In this document: piece by piece, positions 13,601-23,382 of the stretch | How positions within the stretch are numbered: the first letter of the stretch is position 1 | Layout: each line of letters opens with the position of its first letter | Source: Echinococcus granulosus | Taxonomy: Eukaryota; Platyhelminthes; Cestoda; Cyclophyllidea; Taeniidae | Assembly (NCBI RefSeq): GCF_000524195.1 | Contig: NW_020170493.1 | Span: 9,563-73,562, forward strand | Length of the DNA stretch: 64,000 bases | Reading direction: 5' to 3' | The notes under the pieces: model-generated | Seen by the model: the letters and a program-made list of their open reading frames with translations, nothing else | Told to the model about the DNA's origin: nothing | The model's database searches: none | Translations under genes and position numbers: made by a program

Positions 13601-16600
13601 CTTCAGGTCGTTCAATACGCCGAAATTAACGCGTTTTTTGCCTGAAAGCAGAGTCACTTGATAAAACCCGTGCGGCAACTTCACAGACCTGATGTTCACG
13701 ATACATTCCCTCCTTGCCACTTCGTTCCTGTCTCCATGCTAACCAGTTCACCACCTCGGTTTCACTCATCTGGAGTAGGTATAACACCTCGGTTGTTGGC
13801 AACTTCTTGGCAATTAGAGGCCTGGTCACTTCGTTTCACTTTGGTATGGACGTCTGGAGCGGTTGACGCAAGTTGACTTGAATTTAACACCTATTTTACG
13901 GTTCCAGCTCTTCGCACATTGTAGTTGGGTGTTGAACCAGGCCAAGGGAGTCGCGACCATTGTTTTTTTTGGAGCTGATCAAGGTATTGATGCAATGAAG
14001 TCTTCCTTTTTGAGAAGGCGCTACCCTCTAGCAGTGCTACATGCTGTTGATCTGGTGCAGGTCCTTTAGCATCGAATCCTTACCGTCTGCTAGAATTGGG
14101 AGTCTGTCAGTGGTAGGCACCGTTTCAACTTCCCTCTAACCATCTACAGCACACGTCTACTTCTTCGACGTTTGGATTTCGCATCCAATCAGTGGAACGG
14201 GTCCTGCTGTCCATTTGAATCAGGGTCGACTGCGGGTCGGGTGTCACCACTGTAGCGAGATGAGTAGCAAGAATGAGCTGTCTTCTTGTCAATGTCAAGT
14301 CTCTTTAGCTCACGGGAAGGCGAGGGAAAGAAAGCAGATGGATGGGTGGACGCGGATGCCGGCAAATGCAAACACGATTGATGAGGTGGAATTTTTAAGG
14401 ACTTTCCATCGCTGAACAAGATAGTGGCCACTAAAGAACTGTCAACTTAATGATTAATGAAATCAGATAATTTTTAGCGCAAGGCTGTCAAATTTGTCTT
14501 CTCTTGACAGGTTCACTGGATATGAAGGTCGATTCGGACACCCTGGAGGCGTGTAGACTTCGATCAAACAGCCTGAAAGTGGGACGAAGGGAGATGGATA
14601 TGCTGCGTCAGAAATTACCCGGTCTCCTTTCTCGACCTCTTCTCAAGAGAGCAGTGGTGAGTTGCCAATGAAGCCTTGTCAAAAAGAGCGCAAATAGGTT
14701 TCTAAGCTGTCAGATGTGTAGTAAAAAACATGACAATTGGAAGGTGACAGCTTTAATTGTGGCTTTCCTGTTTTTATTAATCAAGATTTCTGGATTCTGT
14801 TTGCGTTCCTTCTGAACATCTGAAGTGTTACGTCCACTTTTGACACACATCGACACCTGGTACACCCCCTAGCCACTATGCCCTCCTATTTCTTCCTCCT
14901 TGATGGATCAAGCTTCAGCTCAGGGTGAAGCAGTTTGAGCAACAAGGGTATTTAGCCGAGTAAATACGCCTCCTCCTCCTCCTCCTCCGTTCCCTTCTCC
15001 TATTCCTCCTCTCCTCACCTCTCATTCATCGCTTCCAAAAGGCAAAGAAAGTAGACGGTGAAACTTTATGAATGTCTCATCCGTGGTGTAATGGTGGATT
15101 CATTAGTGAAGGCAAGATTATTCTTAAAGTCAGTACCTTGGAGATTGCAGGATGACTAGCAAAGTAAAAAGATGTGAGCTAACTTCTTGGCTATGTGTGG
15201 CAATAAAAACAAAGGAGGGAACCACAAATCTGATCAAATTCCGCAGCTTTGAAGTACTATGGGAACAAGGTCTTCCGTCCATGTCACCAAGGCAGAAGTT
15301 CAGTAAGCAGTAAAGTAGGTAAAGAAAGGCTACTTGGCTAGTAAAATCGACGCTAAAAAGGTTTCCGCTGTAAGGGTGAACTCTTGTAAGGAGCGACGGA
15401 AATGGAGGACGAGGAGGAGGTCAATTCTTTGTGAGGGCTTGATAAACCAATCAGACACCATTCGAAAGTGAATTTGTTTTCCTTCTTCTGCAGCACTTTC
15501 TCTGGTTTCCCTCAGTCCTTCTCACCTCTAGATTAATCGTTTAAGTGATTTCGTTTCATGGAAATTTGATTATTTTTAAGAGGAAGTTTTACCGGATGAT
15601 GGGGAAGATGGAGAAAATGGACTGTTGGATGAAGGGAAATCGAAAAAAACATTTCGTGCAAATTTTCTTCAAACACGAGAGTAGTATCTTACAATGGAAT
15701 AACAACACCGCCTTAGCCTTATTTATCAAATAAGCATGAACCAAACAAGCAACCTCGTCCTACGCATCCATTTTTCTACCTCCAAACTGTCAACACCATT
15801 TCGCATGCGGTCAAGTGACTGTCTAGCGTGAAATGCTGAAAGAGGTGGTGCTCGTCATGAAGGGAGGCTTGGAAAAAGTGGTCTCAGGAAAGTGAAGAGG
15901 GGGCAGCACCTCTCCCCCATCTTCAAATGCACTATGAAGTCCTTTCATGGACAAGTTTTGCGGTGTGACAGGTGAACAATGAGGTTTCTACACTTTCAGT
16001 AATGCCTTACCTAGACAACTTGGACTTTCATCTCATTTGGAACTCAGTCTACATATCAACACACAGGAAGGCTGAGAGACTATTGGTCTTCAAAAAAATA
16101 CTCACGTTTGATTCACAAGTTAACAGGACATCAAATTATTATCTCTTAGGTCCACCGGCCACGTCCAGTTTCCCTGAAGGCTCGTCGAAAGGCTAGTTTG
16201 ATGGATCCCGTCGAGTATTATCCCATGGCAAGTCCGCGACGCGGTATCTGTGTCGTGATCAACAACATGACTTACTGGCATCCCAAGTTTCAGGTGAGGT
16301 GTTCTTCACTCACATTCCTACTTCTCACCTTGGAATGCATTACCCAAGTCCGAGTAAGACCTACCATTAAAGTGGATTGTAGACGGTAGTAAGGCACCAT
16401 AACATCAGGTCGGTGGTTGGAAGTTGCAAAGATTGAGGTGATTGTTTCTTTCTGAAGCTGCCTATGCTCGCTCTCCTCCTTCAGCTGTCTCGTGAAGGGC
16501 TTTCAACGATGGAGCGAGGATGCATGGGTTCAACGACGCTGAAGTCCCATACAGATTTTGATGAAACCACCACCTTCATTGAAGAAGTTCAATGGCTAAC

Positions 16601-17685
16601 TGTTCCTTAAGGTGGGACAGCGGTCTGTTACAAGCGCATTTTATGCGCCCTTTGCTGCTCATCTAAAAGCGGAGTCATTTCATTAAACCTGTAGGACAGC
16701 TTCACAGTCCTCCTTACCACTTAGGCTACTGCCCAGCTAAGTACTGGAAGCCTGAAATGAATATAACGTCCGGGTTATTGGTAGTTTCCAAAAAATCTGA
16801 TGGGATTCTGGGGGCTAGATACAGTGGAGTTATAGACAGTAGCTTAATCAAAGTATCAGCAAAGTTGAAACACTAATAATCCTGTTGCAGAATCGCGGTG
16901 GCTGTGATAAGGATGAAAAGCGAGTGGAGAAGGTCTTCTGCGGCCTTGGCTTCCTTGTAAAGGTCCTCCGTAATCTGTCCTCCGGTGAAATGCGCTCTGA
17001 GCTCGCCTTTATTGGTAACAAGACTGACCACTCCGCTTATGATGCTTTTATCGCTGTGATCATGACCCATGGAGGACTGGGAGAACTCTACGGAGTCAAC
17101 GGAGACGCCTTTCCAGTTCACCAGTTGACCCTTGACTTCACTGCAGAAAGGTGTCCATCGCTGGCTGGTAAACCGAAGCTCTTTTTCATTCAGGCCTGTC
17201 GTGGCGACGAATATCAATTAGGTTACGCGTTGCCAGCTACTGGAATCACCGAAGATGCAGTAACGTCGAATCCGGGATCTGCGTTGCCGAATCCTCTTCA
17301 AATTGGTGACACGCAGGTGGAGGGGGAGGCAGTCGAGGAGGCGACAGATGATGTAGAAGAGAAGCCGGCGATAGTTGCAGCAAAGCTGCCCCGGAAACAG
17401 CGACTGGTTCCGAATTATGCGGACTTTCTACTGAGTTATGCTACTTTGGCCGGTTTTAAGGCGCAAAGGGATCCGCAAAAGGGATCGATCTACATCCAGA
17501 CCCTGTGTCACCACCTGGAGATGCATGGAAGGTCAAGAAGCTTGTTAGATATCGTCACCTCGGTGCATCGAGAGGTGTCAGAGAAGGTCTTTCGAGAAGT
17601 GGAATCTCCCGATCAGGAGGGCACGGTGTTCCAACAGACCCCTGAAGTTCGACACACCCTGACTCGGAGGGTTCAGTTTGTGTGA
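7669..17685 (+). CDS. Ankyrin-repeat caspase (cysteine protease of the apoptosis family)
   Basis: Exons 7669-7938, 10150-10592, 11004-11479, 14511-14656, 16150-16293 and 16891-17685 sum to 2274 nt (757 residues plus stop), with matching phases at all five junctions. Five ankyrin repeats span about residues 72-285 (TALHIAV, SALHTAV, TALHMAV, TPLHWAV, TPFALAK cores). A Ser/Thr-rich, acidic-then-basic linker (about 286-465) follows. The caspase p20 starts at RGICVVINN, with catalytic His in THGG (H553) and Cys in QACRG (C596), 43 residues apart as in known caspases. An acidic intersubunit linker leads to p10 (from about 665), ending at 757. Caspases cleave after Asp; ankyrin repeats bind proteins. 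The p10 position of the usual SWR motif reads AQR. Alternatives are an ankyrin-only transcript ending at TAG 11500-11502, or an independent caspase gene starting at ATG 14522. The caspase assignment is very secure; the fusion is about 60% likely. Confidence 0.75.
12644..12649 (+). terminator. AATAAA inside the large ankyrin-caspase intron
   Basis: This hexamer lies 1.1 kb past the in-frame TAG that would end an ankyrin-only transcript retaining the start of intron 3. It could serve such an isoform, or be a chance match. It matters because it bears on whether ankyrin and caspase parts are one gene or two. Confidence 0.2.
13641..13815. repeat. Degenerate interspersed repeat, copy A (intronic)
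   Basis: The segment resembles 16661-16800: both carry AAAGC(A/G)GAGTCA, then TAAA-CC-GT, GCAACTTCACAG/GACAGCTTCACAG, CTCCTT-CCACTT, and a similar downstream order, with an insertion in this copy. Both lie in introns of the ankyrin-caspase gene. The core also recurs near 36973-36991. Probably an old transposable-element remnant of unidentified class. Confidence 0.5.
14511..14524 (+). promoter_or_regulatory. Splice acceptor and possible alternative caspase start
   Basis: The acceptor ctcttgacag ends at 14510 and an in-frame ATG follows at 14522. In the fusion model this is exon 4, taking two bases to complete a Gly codon from exon 3. In flatworms that use spliced-leader trans-splicing, an acceptor 11 nt before an ATG could instead receive the leader, giving a caspase of about 358 residues without ankyrin repeats. 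Sequence alone cannot decide. Confidence 0.3.
16661..16800. repeat. Degenerate interspersed repeat, copy B (intronic)
   Basis: Partner of the segment at 13641-13815, in the same orientation and in the intron just before the main caspase exon. Divergence is visible as substitutions and an indel, so it is old. No intact coding frame is shared. Confidence 0.5.
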
Positions 17686-19012
17686 TACTTTTAAACAGAT
17701 GAAAATGTATTTAGAAACAGACTTTTTAATGCGTAACGAATGGGTTGAGGCAAGTCGGCCTAGCAAAAGCAGATGCCTGAGTGGGTGCCGTTCATTAAGG
17801 TCTGGCGAGATTTGGGGTTTGAGGGTTGGTGAGTCAGTGACAGGAAGACCTCAGTGAGGAGTATGTCCCAGTCAAATTGTTACACGATTGGGGCGGCCTA
17901 TTTATTCATCTTGAGAAAAAACTTATGGGGTGGGATTGACTCTACGTACGGCCAAACTTAGCCATCGGGTCGGCTGTTGTGCAGCATCTACCGTCGTATT
18001 TTATTTTGGGCGCTAAGGGAGAAAATTAAAAAAACTTTATTGAGACGGTTTTGAAAAGCTTGACAAAGAACTAAAATAGAGTTCAGCAATGTTTACTACC
18101 CCAAAGACTAGACATGTGGAAATCTGAGATTCCCACCTGCTCAGAAAAGGTGAAACACGACTTCTTTCTCTGTGTAGTTTATACTATGGAGATCCAAATA
18201 TGTCCAAGCAGCTGTCAGTGATTATTAAAAAAGGAATTCAACAAGCTGTAACAGAGCTAAACAGCAAAGAGTGTATAAGATTACAAAGGAATATTTATAT
18301 GTTCATGCAAAATCCATAATGATTTCATAAGCTCCTTGCAAGAGTTGATTGTACGTTAAATATGCAAACTTGTGTGTACTGCTTTGGTGGTTTTCCCTGC
18401 TTAGCTTTGCAAATGCGGACTTTCAATTTTCCATCAATTGTTCTTCCACTCGGTTGCATGGCCTTCTAAACACGCAGGTAGACTCTATTCCTCTGTAATC
18501 AAGTAATACATTTCCCTACACACCACCTTGCCATCTTGGGACTTTAAAAGCCTTAATCACTGATGCTGTGATTAAAAATGTTGGCAGAAATATGCTGTTT
18601 AAGTACAACTGTTTAACTTCACAATATTTGCTTCTCAAAGATGGATGCCTGGCTTGATATCCTTACAAGTGCATCAAAAATCACCTATGTTAAGGCGCTA
18701 GATTAATAATATTTTTAAAATTATTCTGCTGAGAGTGGGCATATTATCTTATTTGTATTAAATAAACTTTGATCCCTTTTGATCAATAATGCTGCATCCA
18801 GATTACGAAAATATTAGTCTCGTGCCAATTGTATTCAATTTATTTATAAATTTTCATCGTAAAGTCAGGATAACAGGTTTTATCATAGGAGTATTTGCAG
18901 ATCTTGGTACTTGCGTCGGGTGAATTTTTTTACCAATAGACTCACAGCTGTTCATTCTGACATTGTCTTTTCAGCCTATTGGCATTTAACCTTTGTGCCA
19001 GTGCTTCTCGCT
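17686..19012. other. Intergenic region between caspase and ARGLU1 genes
   Basis: AT-rich, with no open frame worth calling. It should contain the caspase 3' UTR and the ARGLU1 promoter. No clear AATAAA was found close behind the caspase stop. Confidence 0.5.
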
Positions 19013-20199
19013 ATGGCCAAAGAAGAGGAGAACTCTAGCCTCTCCAGATCTTACTCGCGGAACAAGACAAAGTTGGCACATTCGAAGGTCTCATTTTTTA
19101 AATAGACGTGTCCACAGTTCAAGCAGTAGTGAGAGTCATTCGCACAGTGGGTTAAAAAATGGCACCTCCAAAAAAGAACGACTTGAAGAACAGCGAAAGA
19201 AGGATGAAATGAAAGCTGAAGAAGAGAGACTTACGTAATTAAAGTTGCCAATCATTAAATCTAGGTTTTTTGTGCATTATAATACCAAACTCAACTCTTA
19301 TTTTGCGCATTCTGACGTTTCTTTTACACTGAACCACCTTCCAGTCGTCAGCAGTGGGCTGAATCGAAACTTCTTGAAGAAGAAGTTGCCAGGCGCCTAG
19401 AAAGATACCTTGAAGCAGAATTATCCGTCCTTTTGAAGGAGCGAGAGGCGGAGTTTAATGCTGAGGTTGAGAGGCGTGTTGCCATTGAACGAGAGGCGTT
19501 GGAAAAACGGAGGAAAGAGGAGGCTGAACGAAAAGCCCGAGAAGAGGAGGAAGAAAAGCGTAGAAAAGAAGTAGGGCATGTTAACCGGTCATTTTTTTGT
19601 ATTTTAACCGCTAATTTTACCTCATAAATCTCGTTTATAAACTATGCTACTGTATTCTGATACTATCGTCGAATCATAAAAGTGCAACTTTTTTAGTTGC
19701 ATCTGCCAATCTCATTTTTTTCAGGAAGAAGAACGCCAACTGAAGGAACTTAACGAGCGTTTGGCTCGTCAGCGCGAAGAGGAGCTAAGCGAACTGCGCC
19801 GGAAGGAGGTAAAGTCACTTCCGCTCCCCCTTCCTGCTAGTGCTACCCAATTTGTTGGTTTCTTCATTCCCTTGTGTAATCTGCTTACTCGGCTACTTTC
19901 ATCCTTCCCGCGAGTGTTCAGTTTGTGCTCTTGTGGCCCACGGACAGCGTGAATAGCATGGCTTTTCTATTTGAAATTTATTAGTAGCAATGCTTTTCGC
20001 CCACCGTATTGACCGCCGATTTCATGGTTCTTCCATTTAGGAGGAGGTACGCCAAAAGCAGTATGAGGAGGAGCTAAGAAAGTTGGAAGAGAAGCAACGT
20101 TTAGAGGCGGAGGAACAACGGAGGATAAAAAAGGAGCAGGAGATAATCCTTAATCGTAAACGGGTTCGTCCAAAGCTAAGTTTTACCTTGAAGAAGTAG
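19013..20199 (+). CDS. ARGLU1: ARGLU1-like arginine/glutamate-rich protein
   Basis: Five exons, 19013-19071, 19106-19234, 19345-19570, 19725-19808 and 20041-20199, total 657 nt (218 residues). The first intron is 34 nt. A short Ser/Lys/Arg-rich N terminus with SRSYSR is followed by a Ser/His stretch. A long charged coiled coil of Glu, Lys and Arg then fills most of the protein. The end (IILNRKRVRPKLSFTLKK) matches the hallmark C terminus of animal ARGLU1 (IILGKGKSRPKLSFSLK). Family knowledge: ARGLU1 is a nuclear-speckle protein that modulates splicing and Mediator-dependent transcription. The protein is shorter than the roughly 270-residue vertebrate form, mainly in the SR-like N terminus. 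The ATG at 19013 and the first short intron are the least certain parts; exons 2-5 are firm. Confidence 0.85.
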
Positions 20200-22218
20200 C
20201 CAACCTCTGCGCCTTACCTTCCTGTCAAATAATGCTTTTCAGCCCCTCCCTTTGTTGCTTAAATTCTTGTATTCTATGCTTATCGGTCTTCCTCAACCTA
20301 TTTACGTGGGCTAGGCTACTTTTAAGGTCATCCCTCAAGTAGGTCTGGTGCTGGAGATGTGATCCCTTGTCTAACCGTCCGTGGATGTTTGTCCGTCTCC
20401 TTTTTCCTGTCTGGCCTCGCGATGACTAATGACTGGCCTTAAAGCGGACCAGCGTAAATGTTTTCCCATTAGTTTTTCTTGCGTTTGAGGCCAAATCAAT
20501 GTCGAACTGGCAATATTTTACTCCTCTTCCTGCTGGATTGGAGTCATCACTTCCGAATTTTTTCGTGACGTGGTTATGCAGCGCTTTGGGTCCTCTTTGA
20601 AAGTCTGTTGGGGAAGAGCTGAATAGCTATGGGTTTAAGGGTTCCTTTGACATTTTGGATATCAAAATGTCGCTCCCCTTCTCGCATTCCTTTCACACAG
20701 AAGGCTATTGCTGACTTGTCTTTCTGGCAGCCTTTATCTGCATCAGTGGAATCTGGAGGAGCAGTCCACTCACTCCGTAGTTGTTCCTCCCCTTGAAACA
20801 TATATTTCCTCTTCGACGTGGATGTTCAGTTGATTTGATTGATTGGCGCTTATCAACGATGCCAAATGACATGGACTTTTGTAGTACGTTTACACGCAGC
20901 AGATCTCGAGGGTTCCCTGAACTTTGGCACTTTTGCTCCGCACCTTCTACTCTCACTTATCAGCCTCACGCACTCTTATTTGTTTGGCCCTGCTCAGGTC
21001 AAGGAAAATCGCTAATTAGCTGACCATAGGAAAGTAAATTGTTAACCTACTGGCGATAGCCGTTCACGGACGCTTTTTTTTCATTTCTTTTTTTGAGAAA
21101 ATCAAATGGGAGAGAGTTTAGTTGGTTGATTTCAATTTAGAGAGGCAGTGGGGGAGTGAGTAGGCCTTATTTGGAAATCGGCATACAGAGTAATGAGAAT
21201 TTGATAGACTGGAAAAATTGCGGTTTTTGTGGTGCCTTTTTTTGTTTACTGTTGTTGTTTACAACTGAAAGAAGATTGTTCGGCATCTAAAGAGGGAGGG
21301 ACAGAAACTGAAATGATAGCAATAAGCACAAATTTTTTGGGGGGAGAGGAAAGATGAGAAGAGGTGATTGAATCACGAGAACACACACTTTGAAAGGCAT
21401 TGATATCGAAAAATATAATTAAATATTTTTTTTGTCCACGTCTAACATAGAAGACATAACTTCAAATTCAAATGAAGAGGTGAAATGGCGCGCTGCTAAT
21501 AATCTCTTAGCTGGTCGTGGTGGGTTAGTGGTTGCATTCACAATTTCGAAGAAGACGAAGGGACCGTGGTAATGCGTTCTCAGTAGCTAAAATGTGAAAA
21601 GAACGAGGAACAAGTGAGGAATCAACGTGCCACATCACTCGAGAAATGACCTTAGAGTAAGGTGGAGTCTTGACGTTCTACCTGAATGGATCTGGCAAGG
21701 ATCAGAAATGAGTGATCGAAAGACAGACGGATGGTTGGGTCTGGTGAGGACAGCTAGGTTGGGGGATGGTTCCATCTGGTCCGGACAAAGCGGACGAGGA
21801 ATGGATGGGTGGATGAATGAGGCCTAGATAGGCAGATCGGGTGTGGATGGACTGAGGATTGGAAGGGTTGACCTTTTTAAAAAATGGATGAGCGGGCGAA
21901 TGAACAGAACCAGGATAGATGAACAGGCGAGTAAAGAAGACGCCTCTTTTCCACTGTGGGGTACAAGGTTGTGTGGTCTGCGGTAATTTGTCTGCCTGCA
22001 TCTTCTAGTACCTACAACACACTGAACTAGGCCTCGGGATTTGACCTTTCATGTTCACTGACCTGGTAGAAAACCCACCCACAGACAAGATCATTCATGC
22101 TACCAGAAAAGTACTCCGTGAAGCGTGTCCTTAAAGGCAACAGCTTCATTGAATTGGAAGGACATAGGAAGGATCACTACTTGAAAGAAGAGGGGAGATT
22201 TTTTGGCTCCCTGAAGAT
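20200..22218. other. Intergenic region with degenerate GGAT-rich stretch
   Basis: Two convergent genes (ARGLU1 +, phosphatase -) end here, so this is shared 3' flanking sequence. Around 21640-21960 it carries imperfect ATGG/GGAT-rich sequence similar in flavour to the satellite at 60457. The open frames lack domains or splice support. Confidence 0.45.
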
Positions 22219-23382
22219 TTACTCAAAACTTATGCGGGGTGAGGCGATCCCAGGGAAGGCAAAAGGAGGAGGCACGTACTTCTTAGCAACGCTGCTCCGT
22301 CGAACAGTGGAGGAGGATTTCCGTTTCTCCGGATATAGGATCTGGAAGCTGCCCTCTAAGTCAATCTCCTCTTCATTTGAGTTCGGTTTAACGGTGACAT
22401 TTCGGCTGAGGCAAAAGATGCCACCTGCATTGTCAAATTCACCACAGTAATTTGGCGCCGAGAAGATAGTTACAAACGATCGGTTGGCGAAGAATTCATA
22501 ACCATCCTCCACCACTTGATGTGCTCTAACCATCAAATCTAATCCGAATCTACTTAAAAACCGATCTACCACATCGGGACTGAAGACATACGAGACTCCG
22601 CGTTCATTCGGTCCGAATCCTGTTTCCGTGAATATCGGCGGTAGTTCATCAGCATCTGGATCCAACATGTCAGGATTTAGTGGATCTGCCCATAAAAGAT
22701 CGCAAACAACGCCCTCTTCGGGTACATCTGTAGGCCGTGGAATAGCTCGGATTCGCTGTTTGAGATCCTCCAAATTTGTATACTCAGGTTTAAGGAACTC
22801 TGGTGAAATACCACCATGACAACAGAAGATCTGATTCTCAATCACAGCAGCCACTGGAAGACAGTTGAACACGTCCAGGAAGTGCCTCCACAATTTCACA
22901 TTGAATCGCCGTTTGCATTCATCAAAGAATCCGTAGATGCGAGTAATCGCCTGGCACTCGTGATTACCTCGCAAAAGAAAGAATGTGGTAGGATATTTCA
23001 CCTTGTAGCCAAAGAGGAGACAAATTACCTCCAAACTCTGCTTGCCTCGATCCACATAGTCTCCAAGAAAAAGGAAGTTTGTAGTATCCGGTTTGCCGCA
23101 CAAATCAAAGAGACGAAGAACATCACGAAATTGACCGTGAGTGTCACCACACACCTTCAGCGGGCCCTCCAATTCCAGCAAGACTGACTGACTCATCACC
23201 ACATGCTTGGTCATCTGGCAGAGGGTGATCATGTCCTGCTCCTTCAGATTCACATTCTTCACACCTCTGTCCTTACTGGTGGCTAGGGCCTCCACAAATT
23301 CATCAAGGTTAAATGCGGACGGCCGCAGGGTTGACTTTCGCGATTGAACAGACAGCTTGAGGCTACACTTGCTATTGGCGGA
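22219..23382 (-). CDS. PP1-type serine/threonine phosphatase catalytic subunit (5' end unresolved)
   Basis: A single uninterrupted frame encodes a metallophosphatase whose motifs appear in order: [47 protein letters not shown] and [11 protein letters not shown]. These supply the metal-binding Asp, His and Asn residues. PP1 removes phosphate from Ser/Thr under control of regulatory subunits. It diverges from canonical PP1: Ile is Thr in the first motif, about 15 acidic or Pro-rich residues are inserted before [12 protein letters not shown], and a second insertion precedes SFQIL. The tail ([13 protein letters not shown], then SPR) differs from the usual PP1 tail. The frame stays open to 23382 without an ATG, although PP1-like residues (FNLDEF) occur upstream of 23295. 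A small upstream exon is therefore likely. Lack of introns in the body contrasts with all multi-exon neighbours and suggests a possible retrogene. Confidence 0.85.
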   Translation of the reverse strand, partial: SANSKCSLKLSVQSRKSTLRPSAFNLDEFVEALATSKDRGVKNVNLKEQDMITLCQMTKHVVMSQSVLLELEGPLKVCGDTHGQFRDVLRLFDLCGKPDTTNFLFLGDYVDRGKQSLEVICLLFGYKVKYPTTFFLLRGNHECQAITRIYGFFDECKRRFNVKLWRHFLDVFNCLPVAAVIENQIFCCHGGISPEFLKPEYTNLEDLKQRIRAIPRPTDVPEEGVVCDLLWADPLNPDMLDPDADELPPIFTETGFGPNERGVSYVFSPDVVDRFLSRFGLDLMVRAHQVVEDGYEFFANRSFVTIFSAPNYCGEFDNAGGIFCLSRNVTVKPNSNEEEIDLEGSFQILYPEKRKSSSTVRRSSVAKKYVPPPFAFPGIASPRISFE

